This document shows, one piece after another, positions 35,782-44,257 of a stretch of 44,257 nucleotides of DNA (the stretch's first letter is position 1; each line of letters starts with the position of its first letter). The stretch comes from AR5 sp041497115 (lineage in GTDB: Bacteria; Methylomirabilota; Methylomirabilia; Rokubacteriales; CSP1-6): assembly GCA_041497115.1 (NCBI GenBank), contig JBGQFW010000027.1:1-44257 (forward strand), read 5' to 3'. Below the pieces are notes generated by a model. The model had not been told where the DNA came from and did not search any database. It worked only from the letters and a program-made list of their open reading frames with translations. The translations under genes were made by a program, and so were the position numbers.

Positions 35782-36455
35782 GTCCCCTCCTTGTCTGGCG
35801 CGCCCTCGCGATCGAGCTGCTTGCGCAGGCTGTCGAGGTCGGCCTCGAGCCCGCGGATGCGGTCCACCAGCTGCTCGATCGCGCGGCTCACCGGGTCCGG
35901 CAGATCGGTCATGTTCAGGTCGATACCGCTGACCCGCTGACCGTCCTTGTATGTTACCCGGCCGGGAACGCCGACGACAACGGCGTTCGGCGGCACGTCG
36001 CGCACCACGACCGAGCCGGCGCCGACCCGGCTGTTCTCGCCGATGGTGATGGCGCCGATGATCTTCGCCCCCGAGCCCACGGTGACGTTGTCGCGCAGCG
36101 TGGGATGGCGTTTCTCGCGCTTGGTGCTGGTGCCGCCCAGCGTGACCCCCTGCAGCAGGTTGACGTTGTCGCCGACCTCGGCCGTCTCGCCGATGACGAT
36201 GCCCATGCCGTGGTCGATGAAGACGCCGCGGCCGATCCGGGCCGCCGGATGGATCTCGATGCCGGTGGCGAAGCGGGAGACGTGCGCGACGAGGCGCGCG
36301 ACCGTCGGCCAGCCGGCGCGCCACAACCGCTGGCCGAGGCGGTGGAAGGCGAGCGCGTGGACGCCGGGATAGCACAGCAGCACCTCGAGGCGCGAGCGCG
36401 CCGCCGGGTCGCGCTCCATGACCGTGCGGATGTCGTCACGGATCGCGTCGAACAT
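35778..36455 (-). CDS. cysE: Serine O-acetyltransferase CysE
   Basis: CysE makes O-acetylserine, the precursor of cysteine. The 225-residue protein has the N-terminal helical cap (DIRTVMERDPAARS) and a left-handed beta-helix with GIEIHPAARIGRGVFIDHGMGIVIGETAEVGD. The catalytic Asp-His pair is in IDHGMG. The C-terminal loop has GVPGRV and ends in a 60-residue helical extension. The ATG overlaps the IscU-like stop. Placed beside a cysteine desulfurase, it suggests coupled cysteine supply and use. Confidence 0.95.
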   Translation of the reverse strand: MFDAIRDDIRTVMERDPAARSRLEVLLCYPGVHALAFHRLGQRLWRAGWPTVARLVAHVSRFATGIEIHPAARIGRGVFIDHGMGIVIGETAEVGDNVNLLQGVTLGGTSTKREKRHPTLRDNVTVGSGAKIIGAITIGENSRVGAGSVVVRDVPPNAVVVGVPGRVTYKDGQRVSGIDLNMTDLPDPVSRAIEQLVDRIRGLEADLDSLRKQLDREGAPDKEGT

Positions 36456-36838
36456 CACTCCACCCCTTCCCGCCGCCGGCCGAGCGCATCGAGGGCGGCG
36501 GCCCGCAGGGCGCCGGCCACCACGTCGGCGGCGTGCTTGCGATCGTCGGGCAGCCCATCCACGGCCTCCTCGACCTCCTGGGCTTTCAGATTGAGCAGCT
36601 CCTCGACCGCGCGCCCGGCCACCCGCTCGCTGGCCGCGCTGGCGGCGGCGATCGTCGGCCCGCAGCCGTACGTCTGGAACCGCACCTCGCTCACGCGCCC
36701 CTCGCGCACGCGCAGGAAGAAGCGCGCGAGGTCCCCGCACCCCTCGTACTCGTCCACGCCCGTCCCATCCGGCTCGCGCATCAGTCCGGCGTTGCGCGGG
36801 TTCAGGAAGTGATCGAGCAGCGTGGCGCTGTATCTCAT
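36455..36838 (-). CDS. IscU/NifU-like scaffold protein lacking the third cluster cysteine
   Basis: The 127-residue protein aligns with IscU along its length: YSATLLDHFLNPRNAG, Cys34 with Asp36 (YEGCGD), Cys59 (TYGCGPTIAAAS) and LPDDRKHAADVVAGALRAA. The last segment aligns without gaps with LPPVKIHCSVLAEDAIKAA of the canonical IscU encoded at 42451-42861. The conserved His (His102) is kept, but the third cluster-ligand and sulfur-acceptor Cys is Ala103 (codon GCC at 36530-36532). The ATG overlaps the cysteine-desulfurase stop (ATGA). It may be a modified scaffold or a sulfur-transfer adaptor. Confidence 0.88.
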   Translation of the reverse strand: MRYSATLLDHFLNPRNAGLMREPDGTGVDEYEGCGDLARFFLRVREGRVSEVRFQTYGCGPTIAAASAASERVAGRAVEELLNLKAQEVEEAVDGLPDDRKHAADVVAGALRAAALDALGRRREGVE

Positions 36839-37992
36839 GCCGCGGCGACGGGCATCGCCGCCCGCAGCTTGCGCACGATCGGCTCCACCGACTCGATCAC
36901 GTAGTCGATGTCCTCGGCGGTCGTCCCCCGGCCCAGCGAGTGGCGCACGGCGCCCATCGCCCAGTCGAGCGGCACGCCCATCGCGACCAGCACGTACGAC
37001 GGCTCCACGCTGCCGGCGGTGCAGGCCGAGCCGGCCGACACGCCGATGCCCTTCAGATCCAGGCCGAGCACGATCGATTCGGACTCGACGCCCCGGTAGC
37101 AGAGGTTGGCGGTGCCGGGCAACCGCTGGGTCGGGTGGCCGTTGAGCCGCACGTCCGGCACGCGGGCGCGGATGCCCTCCCACAGCCGGTCGCGCAGCGC
37201 CGTCAGCCGCGCGTGCTCGTCGCGCATCTCGCGCCCTCGGATCTCGACCGCCTTGCCGAAGCCCACGATGCCGGCCACGTTCTCGGTGCCGGCCCGCCGG
37301 CGCCGCTCGTGGTCGCCGCCGTGCTGCACCGACACCATCTTGGTGCCCTTGCGGATGTACAGGCCGGCGACCCCCTTGGGACCGTAGATCTTGTGGCCGG
37401 AGAACGACAGCAGGTCGATGCCGGCGGCGTTCACGTCGATCTCGATCTTGCCGAACGTCTGCACCGCGTCCACGTGGAACGGGATCTCCCGCTCGCGCGC
37501 GAGCGCGCCGATCGCCGCGATCGGCTGGATCGTGCCGCTCTCGCTGTTGGCGTGCATGAGCGAGATCGCGACGGTGTCGGGCCGCAGCGCGCGCTTGACC
37601 TCGTCGGGATCCACCATGCCGTCCGCGTCCACGCCGACGTAGGTGACCGCGAAGCCCTGTGTCTCCAGCCACTCGCAGGTGCGCAGCACCGCGTGGTGCT
37701 CGATCTTCGAGGTGATCACGTGGCCGCCGCCACGCGCCAGCGCCAGCCCCTTCACGCCGAAGTTGTCGGACTCGGTCCCGCCCGAGGTGAACACGACCTC
37801 CTCGGGGGCGACGCGCAGGAATCGTCCGATCCGCTCGCGGGCAAGGTCCACGCCCGCCCGCGCCTCGCGGCCGAAGCCGTGCACGCTGGAGGGATTGCCG
37901 AACCGCTCGCTGAAGTACGGCAGCATCTCGGCGACGACCTCCGGATGGACCGGCGTCGACGCGTTGTGATCGAGGTACACGCGGCGGCTCAT
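36835..37992 (-). CDS. Cysteine desulfurase (NifS/IscS-like), catalytically complete
   Basis: The 385-residue enzyme releases sulfur from cysteine as a persulfide. All expected residues are present: the PLP-stacking His99 (SKIEHHAV), the HVDAVQ PLP-Asp region, the Schiff-base Lys201 (SFSGHKIYGPKG) and the persulfide Cys324 (SAGSACTAGSVEPSY). The ATG has GGGGGAG upstream. It is the first gene of the operon nifS-like, IscU-like, cysE, HTH, HD, dinB. Its neighbour is a degenerate IscU, while the isc-operon IscS nearby is the one that lacks the catalytic Lys. Confidence 0.95.
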   Translation of the reverse strand: MSRRVYLDHNASTPVHPEVVAEMLPYFSERFGNPSSVHGFGREARAGVDLARERIGRFLRVAPEEVVFTSGGTESDNFGVKGLALARGGGHVITSKIEHHAVLRTCEWLETQGFAVTYVGVDADGMVDPDEVKRALRPDTVAISLMHANSESGTIQPIAAIGALAREREIPFHVDAVQTFGKIEIDVNAAGIDLLSFSGHKIYGPKGVAGLYIRKGTKMVSVQHGGDHERRRRAGTENVAGIVGFGKAVEIRGREMRDEHARLTALRDRLWEGIRARVPDVRLNGHPTQRLPGTANLCYRGVESESIVLGLDLKGIGVSAGSACTAGSVEPSYVLVAMGVPLDWAMGAVRHSLGRGTTAEDIDYVIESVEPIVRKLRAAMPVAAA

Positions 37993-38033
37993 TCCTTGCT
38001 CCCCCTTCTGTCCGATGCTACGCTCGGTCCCCG

Positions 38034-38360
38034 ATGGACCTCGCGAAGAAGAAATTCGGTCTCATGCTCTCCACCGGTCCCGACCGCCCCGCCAACCTGG
38101 AAGCTGTCGTCGGCCTGTCGGAGGCGACGCTCGCGCGCGGCGCGCAGCTCTACCTCTACCTGATCGACGACGGCGTCCGCGCGCTCGACGATCCGCGCAT
38201 CGGCGCGCTCTCCGACCGGGGCGCCCGCCTCTTCGTGTGCGCCTACGGCTGCCAGAAGCGCGGGCTCCCGCTGCGCGACGCCGAGCGCGTCACCTACTGC
38301 GGCCTGGTGGTGCTGACCGACCTGATCAACGGCACCGACCGCTTCGTCGCGCTCAACTGA
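38034..38360 (+). CDS. DsrE/TusD-like sulfur-relay protein
   Basis: The 108-residue protein has the DsrE fold pattern: FGLMLSTGPDRPANLEAVVGL near the N-terminus, YLYLIDDGV, then VCAYGCQKRGL. The cysteines Cys69 and Cys73 lie where DsrE/TusD carries its sulfur-bearing Cys. With the next two genes it makes a DsrE-DsrF-DsrH-like trio. It is divergent from the cysteine desulfurase operon, with only 41 bp between. Confidence 0.78.
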   Translation: MDLAKKKFGLMLSTGPDRPANLEAVVGLSEATLARGAQLYLYLIDDGVRALDDPRIGALSDRGARLFVCAYGCQKRGLPLRDAERVTYCGLVVLTDLINGTDRFVALN

Positions 38361-38373
38361 CGCGGCCGCCGGC

Positions 38374-38730
38374 ATGGCCCACGACCATCCCGTTCTCGTG
38401 CTGATCTCCGCCGACCCGCGCACCTCGCACCGCGCGTTCGAGGCGATGCGCATCGGCGTGGGCGTGGTGGCCGGCGAGAACGAGGTCACGTTCGTGCTGC
38501 GCGGCCCCGCCGTCCACCTGCTCGACGGAGACACCGACGATCTGGTGGACGGCGACGACATCGCGAAGTTCCGCGACAGCCTCAAGCGGCTCGGCGTGCC
38601 GTTCCACGTGGAGACCGACGCGATCCCCGCCGACGCCGACTGGAACGAGGGCGGCCATCCAGTCGTGCGCGTGTCGCGCGCGCAGATCGCCGAGCTCGTC
38701 CGGCGCGGCCGGCGCTTCATCGTCTTCTGA
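38374..38730 (+). CDS. DsrF/TusC-like protein
   Basis: The 118-residue protein has the DsrE/F-type start VLVLISADPRTSHRAFEAMRIGVGV and ends with an RRFIVF strand. It has no cysteine, like the non-catalytic members of DsrEFH and TusBCD complexes. It sits 13 bp after the DsrE-like gene and its stop overlaps the next start (TGATG). The order matches dsrE-dsrF-dsrH. Confidence 0.72.
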   Translation: MAHDHPVLVLISADPRTSHRAFEAMRIGVGVVAGENEVTFVLRGPAVHLLDGDTDDLVDGDDIAKFRDSLKRLGVPFHVETDAIPADADWNEGGHPVVRVSRAQIAELVRRGRRFIVF

Positions 38731-38951
38731 TGGCCCGCGTCCTCCACCTGCTCAAGGGCGGCGACCCCGGCCCCGCGCTCGACGTGATCGCGCAGCAGCA
38801 GGCCGCCGGCGACGCGGTGACCGTCGCGCTGCTGCCCGGGGCCGTGCTCGCCCCGCCCGCCGGCGTCACCGTGCGGCGCGTCCCCGACGAGCTGGGATGG
38901 GACGGCCTGCTCGACGCGATCTTCGAGGCCGAGCAAGTCATCACCTGGTAG
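38730..38951 (+). CDS. DsrH/TusB-like small protein
   Basis: The 73-residue protein begins ARVLHLLKGGDPGPALDVIAQQ and ends EAEQVITW, as DsrH/TusB proteins do. It has no cysteine. It is shorter than most TusB proteins (about 95). The function is inferred mainly from order and size. It converges on iscX with 11 bp between stops. Confidence 0.65.
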   Translation: MARVLHLLKGGDPGPALDVIAQQQAAGDAVTVALLPGAVLAPPAGVTVRRVPDELGWDGLLDAIFEAEQVITW

Positions 38952-38962
38952 CGGCCGCCGGC

Positions 38963-39163
38963 TCATCGGTTCCGGTACTCGTCCAGCCACGCCATCTGGA
39001 TCTTCTCGAGGGCCGACTCGGTGGAGACCTTGGGGTCGTCGCCGAAATCCTCGAGCTCGGTCACCCAGCGGTGCAGGTCGGTGAAGCGCACGGTCAGCGG
39101 GTCCACGGCGGGGAACTTCTCGCTCAGCGCGATCCCGATGTCCTCGGCGTCGCGCCACATCAT
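38963..39163 (-). CDS. iscX: Fe-S assembly protein IscX
   Basis: The 66-residue protein matches IscX (YfhJ), an iron-binding modulator of IscS. MWRDAEDIGIALSEKFP, DPLTVRFTDLHRWVTELEDFGDDP and LEKIQMAWLDE are the family signature. The ATG overlaps the fdx stop (ATGA). It ends the isc operon. In E. coli IscX binds IscS and slows cluster formation; here its IscS partner is unusual. Confidence 0.93.
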   Translation of the reverse strand: MMWRDAEDIGIALSEKFPAVDPLTVRFTDLHRWVTELEDFGDDPKVSTESALEKIQMAWLDEYRNR

Positions 39164-39485
39164 GACTTCGGGATCTCCACCACGACGTCGCCCCGTACGA
39201 TGGCCTGGCAGCCGAGGCGCGAGTGGATCGTGAGCCCCTCGGCCATGTCGAGCCGGTCCTCCTCGTCGCCCTCCATCTCGCTCAGGTGGTCGGCGCCCTC
39301 CCGGACGATGACGTGGCACGTCGTGCACGCGCAGGAGCCGCCGCAGTTGTGCTCGAGGTGAATGTCATTGGCCAGCGCGATGTCGAGCAGCGAGCCGGGC
39401 TTGCCGTGGTCGGCGAGCGGATACTTCGCGTCGTCGACCTCGACGGTCCGGTTGAGGGGAAGAAACGTCACCTTGTGCACCGCCA

Positions 39486-39486
<1 letters not shown>
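39160..39486 (-). CDS. fdx: Isc [2Fe-2S] ferredoxin
   Basis: The 108-residue adrenodoxin-type ferredoxin supplies electrons for cluster assembly. The ligands are CGGSCACTTCHV and LGCQ, the C-x5-C-x2-C-x(about 37)-C pattern. LLDIALANDIHLEHNCGGSC is typical. The ATG overlaps the hscA stop (TAATG). Confidence 0.95.
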
Positions 39487-41339
<1,853 letters not shown>

Positions 41340-41340
41340 G

Positions 41341-42036
41341 CTAGCTTGGATGGGGGGCCCCGACATGGCCCCCCATACCCCCCGACGCTCGCGCCGCGCC
41401 GGCGGAGCCGTCGCGGCCCTCGTCCCCCGTCTCCAGCGCGGCGACCAGGTCGTCGACCACGGTGCGCAGGTAGGCACGCGTGGCGAGCGCCTCTTTCAGG
41501 GCGGCCAGGGCCGCCGGGCGGTCGGCCGGCGCGGCGGCGTCCCACGCCGCGCTGAGCGGGCCGGCGATCTGCGCCTCCGCCTCGGCCATGCGCGCGCGCA
41601 GCCTGTCACGCTGCTCGCCAAGCGTCGCACGCGTGGCGTCGTCGAGGCTGCCGCCGCGCGCTTCCTCGATCTCAGGCTCGCCTCGCCGGCCAGGGGCCGC
41701 CTCAGCTCGCACTGCCGCGAGCGCCTCCTGGATCTCGAACATCTCGGCCAGCAGGGCGGGCGGCGCCTTGGGCTTCACGACGGCGCCCTCCTTCGTGTCC
41801 CGGCCCTCCTCGAGACGGACGAGATACTCGACGCGCGCGAGCGGGTCGCGCAGGGCGCGGTACGCCGCGTTCACCCGGGCGGACTCCTCCAGCGCGCGCG
41901 CCTGCGCGTCGGCCGGCGCCGCCTGGTGGAAGTCGGGATGCCAGCGCCGCGACAGCTCGTAGAACCGCCGCTGGAGCGCGGCGAGGTCCACCGCCAGCCG
42001 GCGCGGGAGTCCGAATACCTCGAAGAAATCCGTCAT
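41341..42036 (-). CDS. hscB: HscB, J-domain co-chaperone, with an extended C-terminal tail
   Basis: The N-terminal J domain has FYELSRRWHPDFHQ with the HPD motif (33-35). The HscB-specific C-terminal helical domain follows (about 90-200), with AEMFEIQEALAAV and ALKEALATRAYLRTVVDDLV. The 231-residue length exceeds the about 171 of E. coli. The last 15 residues (ASGGMGGHVGAPHPS) are encoded by a GC-run palindromic repeat. It starts about 15 bp after a terminator hairpin. Confidence 0.93.
   Translation of the reverse strand: MTDFFEVFGLPRRLAVDLAALQRRFYELSRRWHPDFHQAAPADAQARALEESARVNAAYRALRDPLARVEYLVRLEEGRDTKEGAVVKPKAPPALLAEMFEIQEALAAVRAEAAPGRRGEPEIEEARGGSLDDATRATLGEQRDRLRARMAEAEAQIAGPLSAAWDAAAPADRPAALAALKEALATRAYLRTVVDDLVAALETGDEGRDGSAGAARASGGMGGHVGAPHPS
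41351..41383. repeat. GC-run palindromic repeat, copy 2
   Basis: The element is T-G6, then CCCCGACATGG, then C6-A, then TACCCCCC, and can form a stem of at least seven base pairs. It matches the copy downstream of rpoD (26010-26046) in the same plus-strand orientation, with one indel and a few changes. It lies inside the 3' end of hscB and encodes its last residues. Confidence 0.7.
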
Positions 42037-42050
42037 GCGCTCGCCGTCTC

Positions 42051-42084
42051 CAAAAACAGCAACGGGCCCTCCGTGGGGCCCGTT
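42051..42084 (-). terminator. Intrinsic terminator inside the isc operon (between iscA and hscB)
   Basis: On the minus strand AACGGGCCC (loop CACGGA) GGGCCCGTT is followed by GCTGTTTTTG. The nine-base-pair GC-rich stem and T5 tract fit a rho-independent terminator. It sits about 15 bp before the hscB ATG, with the T-tract touching the GGAG Shine-Dalgarno. No promoter fits between it and hscB. It likely reduces hscB-hscA-fdx-iscX expression relative to iscS-iscU-iscA. Confidence 0.85.
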
Positions 42085-42105
42085 CGATGTGCGCGCCGGG
42101 CCCGG

Positions 42106-42435
42106 CTACGCCGAGAACGAGGTCCCACAGCCGCAGCTCGATTTGGCCTGGGGGTTGACGAAGGTGAAGCCGCCCGTCAACCCCTGCTGCACGTAGTCGA
42201 GCGTCGTGCCGTTGAGGTAGATGTAGCTCTTCTTGTCGACGACCACCTTGATGCCGTCGATGTCGAACTCCTTGTCGTGGGAGCTCAGCTCGGTGTCGAA
42301 TTCCAGGCTGTAGCTCATGCCCGAGCAGCCCCCGCCCTTGACGCCCATCCGGAGAAAGACGTTCTCCGGCAGCTTCTGGGACTCCTTGAGCTGCTTCACC
42401 TGCTTCGTCGCGTTTTCCGATAGCGCCACGGCCAT
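42106..42435 (-). CDS. iscA: A-type Fe-S carrier IscA
   Basis: The 109-residue A-type carrier has Cys in GGGCSGMSYSLEF (around residue 37) and the C-terminal CGCG pair (SSCGCGTSFSA), the three conserved ligands. It delivers or stores iron or clusters for target proteins. The gap to iscU is 15 bp, and an intrinsic terminator follows its stop. Confidence 0.95.
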   Translation of the reverse strand: MAVALSENATKQVKQLKESQKLPENVFLRMGVKGGGCSGMSYSLEFDTELSSHDKEFDIDGIKVVVDKKSYIYLNGTTLDYVQQGLTGGFTFVNPQAKSSCGCGTSFSA

Positions 42436-42450
42436 GCGTCGTTCCTCCCG

Positions 42451-42861
42451 CTATTTCGATGCGACCGGCGCCGCCACCGTTGCGTTCTTTTCCTTGTAGT
42501 CGGCCAGGGCCGCCTTGATGGCGTCCTCGGCCAGCACCGAGCAGTGGATCTTCACGGGCGGCAGCTTCAGCTCGTTGACGATGTCGGTGTTCTTGATCTT
42601 GGCCGCCTCGTCGACGGTCCTGCCCTTGAGCCACTCGGTGGCCAGGCTGGACGAGGCGATCGCGCTGCCGCAGCCGAAGGTCTTGAACCGGGCGTCCTCG
42701 ATGACGCCCGTCTCGAGGTTGACCTTGATCTGCAGCTTCATCACGTCCCCGCACTCCGGCGCGCCCACCAGCCCGGTGCCCACGCCGGGGGTGTCCTTGC
42801 CGAAGGACCCAACGTTGCGCGGGTTGTTGTAGTGGTCCACCACCTTGTCGCTGTATGCCAT
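42451..42861 (-). CDS. iscU: Fe-S scaffold protein IscU (canonical)
   Basis: The 136-residue scaffold has all three cluster cysteines: Cys in APECGD, in FGCGSAIASSS, and in KIHCSVLAED. The LPPVK motif recognised by HscA is also present. It lies in the standard order iscS-iscU-iscA. Its partner IscS lacks the PLP lysine, so the sulfur supply to this scaffold is uncertain. Confidence 0.97.
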   Translation of the reverse strand: MAYSDKVVDHYNNPRNVGSFGKDTPGVGTGLVGAPECGDVMKLQIKVNLETGVIEDARFKTFGCGSAIASSSLATEWLKGRTVDEAAKIKNTDIVNELKLPPVKIHCSVLAEDAIKAALADYKEKNATVAAPVASK

Positions 42862-42874
42862 CGCGCTCTCCCCT

Positions 42875-44101
42875 TTACTCGGCCTTCCACTTGATGGTCT
42901 TGAGGTCCACGCCTTCCTTGGCCAGCTCGTAGAGCGGCGACATGTCGCGCAGCCGCTTGATGACCTCGATCGTCCGCTGCCCGACGTACTCGACCTCTTC
43001 GTCGGTGTTGAACCGGTGCAGGCTGAAGCGGATCGACGAGTGCGCCAGCTCCGCGCTGGCCCCCAGCGCGGCGATCACGTACGAGGGCTCGAGCGTGGCC
43101 GACGTGCAGGCGGACCCCGACGACAGCGCGGTCTCCTTGTTGAGGCCCATCAGCACCGACTCGCCCTCGACGTAGGCGAACGAGATGTTGAGGTTCCCCG
43201 CCAGCCTCCGCTCCGGCCGGCCGTTGAGGAACGCCTCGTCCACGCTGGAGAGGATCAGATCTTGAAGATGATCGCGCATCTTCGCCAGCCGCGCGTTCTC
43301 CTCCGCCATGTCCGCCTGGCAGATCTCCGCCGCGCGACCGAACCCGACGCAGAGCGGCACCGGCAGCGTGCCCGAGCGCATGCCCCGCTCGTGGCCGCCG
43401 CCGTCGAAGAGCGGCGCCAGCCGCACGCGCGGCCCCTTGCGGCGCACGTACAGCGCGCCCACGCCCTTGGGACCGTAGATGAGGTGCGCGGTGCACGACA
43501 GGAGATCGATGCCCATGGCTTCGACGTCGACGGGGGTCTTGCCAACGGCTTGCGTCGCGTCCGTGTGGAAGAGAATGCCCTTCTCTTTGGCGAGCTTGCC
43601 GATCGCCGCGATGTCCTGGATCGTGCCGATTTCATTGTTGGCGAACATCACCGAGATCAGGATGGTCTTGTCGGTGATCGCCCGGCTGATCTCCTCGACG
43701 TCGATGAGCCCGTCGGGCTGGACCGGGACGGCAGTGACCTGGAAGCCCTGCCGCTCGAGGCGCTTGCACACGTCGATGCCGGCCCGCTGCTCGATGACCG
43801 TGGTGACGATGTGCGTGCCCTTCTCGCGGTACATCTCGGCCACGCCCTTGAGCGCCAGGTTGATCGCCTCGGTGCCGCCCGAGGTGAACACGAGCTCCTT
43901 GGGGTCGCGGGCGCCGATCAGCCGCGCCAGCTTGCCGCGGGCGGCGTCCACCGCGCCCTCCGCCTCCCAGCCGAACGGATGGTTGCGGCTGGCCGGATGG
44001 CCGAACTTCTCGGTGAAATAGGGCAGCATCGCCTCGACCACCCGCGGATCGCACGGGGTCGTGGACTGCGCGTCCATGAAGATCGGAAACTTCAGCGCCA
44101 T
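42875..44101 (-). CDS. iscS: IscS homologue lacking the PLP-binding lysine
   Basis: The 408-residue protein aligns with E. coli IscS throughout: FTSGGTEAINLALKG, NNEIGTIQDIAAIG, the HTDATQAVGK region, GGGHERGMRSGTLPV, and the persulfide loop SSGSACTSATLEPSY with Cys332. The C-terminal partner-binding part (RLRDMSPLYELAKEGVDLKTI) is also kept. Two catalytic residues differ. The Schiff-base Lys is Leu207 (CTAHLIYGPKG, codon CTC at 43481-43483), and the PLP-stacking His is Gln105 (IEQRA). Desulfurase activity of the usual type is not expected. It is the first gene of the isc operon after an Rrf2-type regulator. It might be a persulfide-transfer scaffold; the second, complete desulfurase at 36835-37992 could compensate. 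Confidence 0.93.
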   Translation of the reverse strand: MALKFPIFMDAQSTTPCDPRVVEAMLPYFTEKFGHPASRNHPFGWEAEGAVDAARGKLARLIGARDPKELVFTSGGTEAINLALKGVAEMYREKGTHIVTTVIEQRAGIDVCKRLERQGFQVTAVPVQPDGLIDVEEISRAITDKTILISVMFANNEIGTIQDIAAIGKLAKEKGILFHTDATQAVGKTPVDVEAMGIDLLSCTAHLIYGPKGVGALYVRRKGPRVRLAPLFDGGGHERGMRSGTLPVPLCVGFGRAAEICQADMAEENARLAKMRDHLQDLILSSVDEAFLNGRPERRLAGNLNISFAYVEGESVLMGLNKETALSSGSACTSATLEPSYVIAALGASAELAHSSIRFSLHRFNTDEEVEYVGQRTIEVIKRLRDMSPLYELAKEGVDLKTIKWKAE

Positions 44102-44116
44102 CGCTCGTCGGACCCC

Positions 44117-44257
44117 CTACCTCGTGATCGTGAGCATCTCGGGCACGTCCTGGCTCGTCAGCTCGGCCAGGCTCATCGTGTCCAGCATCTGCGTGATCGC
44201 CGCCTGCAGCTTCTTGACCGGCAACCGGAGGCTGCAGCGCTCCATCTGCGGGCACTC
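44117..44257 (-). CDS. Rrf2-family regulator (IscR-like), C-terminal part
   Basis: Only the last 46 residues are in the window. CPQMERCSLRLPVKKLQAAITQ has the C-x5-C pattern of the Rrf2/IscR cluster-binding region, followed by LDTMSLAEL, the usual end. It lies 15 bp before iscS in the same direction, the typical IscR position. IscR senses Fe-S status and represses the isc operon in E. coli; the third ligand Cys could not be confirmed in this fragment. The start and DNA-binding domain are outside the window. Confidence 0.85.
   Translation of the reverse strand, partial: ECPQMERCSLRLPVKKLQAAITQMLDTMSLAELTSQDVPEMLTITR

Noticed and set aside
42875..44101. iscS as a pseudogene
   Set aside because: The frame is intact at full length with conserved persulfide loop and C-terminus, and it is embedded in a complete operon. 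Only two catalytic positions differ.

Overview
This is a GC-rich, gene-dense piece of a bacterial chromosome. Almost every gene is on the minus strand, and neighbouring genes usually overlap by 1-4 bases (ATGA, GTGA or TGATG junctions). The content is mainly conserved housekeeping: translation, MEP isoprenoid synthesis, arginine, Fe-S assembly and the primary sigma factor. Combined with a quinol NO reductase and DsrEFH-like proteins, this suggests an uncultivated Gram-negative such as Rokubacteria/Methylomirabilota or a deltaproteobacterial relative. The taxonomy is an inference from composition and gene content only. There are no transposases, phage genes or CRISPR arrays. The mobile or repetitive material is one intein, a 94-bp tandem repeat, a duplicated structured leader and a two-copy GC-run palindrome.

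Region 1 (1-13562, minus) is one long superoperon reading rpsB-tsf-pyrH-frr-uppS-cdsA-dxr-rseP-ispG-[2Fe-2S] ferredoxin-proS, then a hairpin terminator/attenuator, then rimP-nusA-ylxR. The window ends in a 94-bp tandem repeat where infB would be expected. IspG carries a full intein with a LAGLIDADG endonuclease, inserted exactly in front of its third [4Fe-4S]-ligand cysteine. Region 2 (13652-17005, minus) is rplM-rpsI-argC-argJ, driven by a near-consensus promoter and a structured duplicated leader. Region 3 (17020-24356, minus) is a tightly overlapped operon: malic enzyme, polyprenyl-phosphate sugar transferase (GT2), aminotransferase, HIT protein, methyltransferase, a GT39-like membrane glycosyltransferase fused to a C-terminal lipid-binding-like domain, and nth. 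rpoD (24508-26004) diverges from it.

Region 4 (26098-33780, minus) holds two ferritin-like proteins, a three-subunit acyl-CoA carboxylase, a DinB-fold protein and a quinol-dependent NO reductase. Region 5 (33848-37992, minus) reads nifS-like cysteine desulfurase, IscU-like scaffold, cysE, a small HTH protein, an HD-domain protein and DNA polymerase IV. A divergent DsrEFH/TusBCD-like trio (38034-38951, plus) follows. Region 6 (38963-44257, minus) is a complete isc operon: Rrf2 regulator (partial)-iscS-iscU-iscA-[terminator]-hscB-hscA-fdx-iscX.

The most striking observation is in the two cysteine desulfurase/scaffold pairs. The isc-operon IscS has lost the PLP-binding lysine (Leu207) and the stacking histidine (Gln105), but keeps the persulfide cysteine, and its partner IscU is normal. 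About 5 kb away the second desulfurase has all catalytic residues, but its IscU-like partner has lost the third cluster cysteine (Ala103). The two pairs are therefore reciprocally degenerate, which suggests division of labour between them. This is a hypothesis from sequence only.
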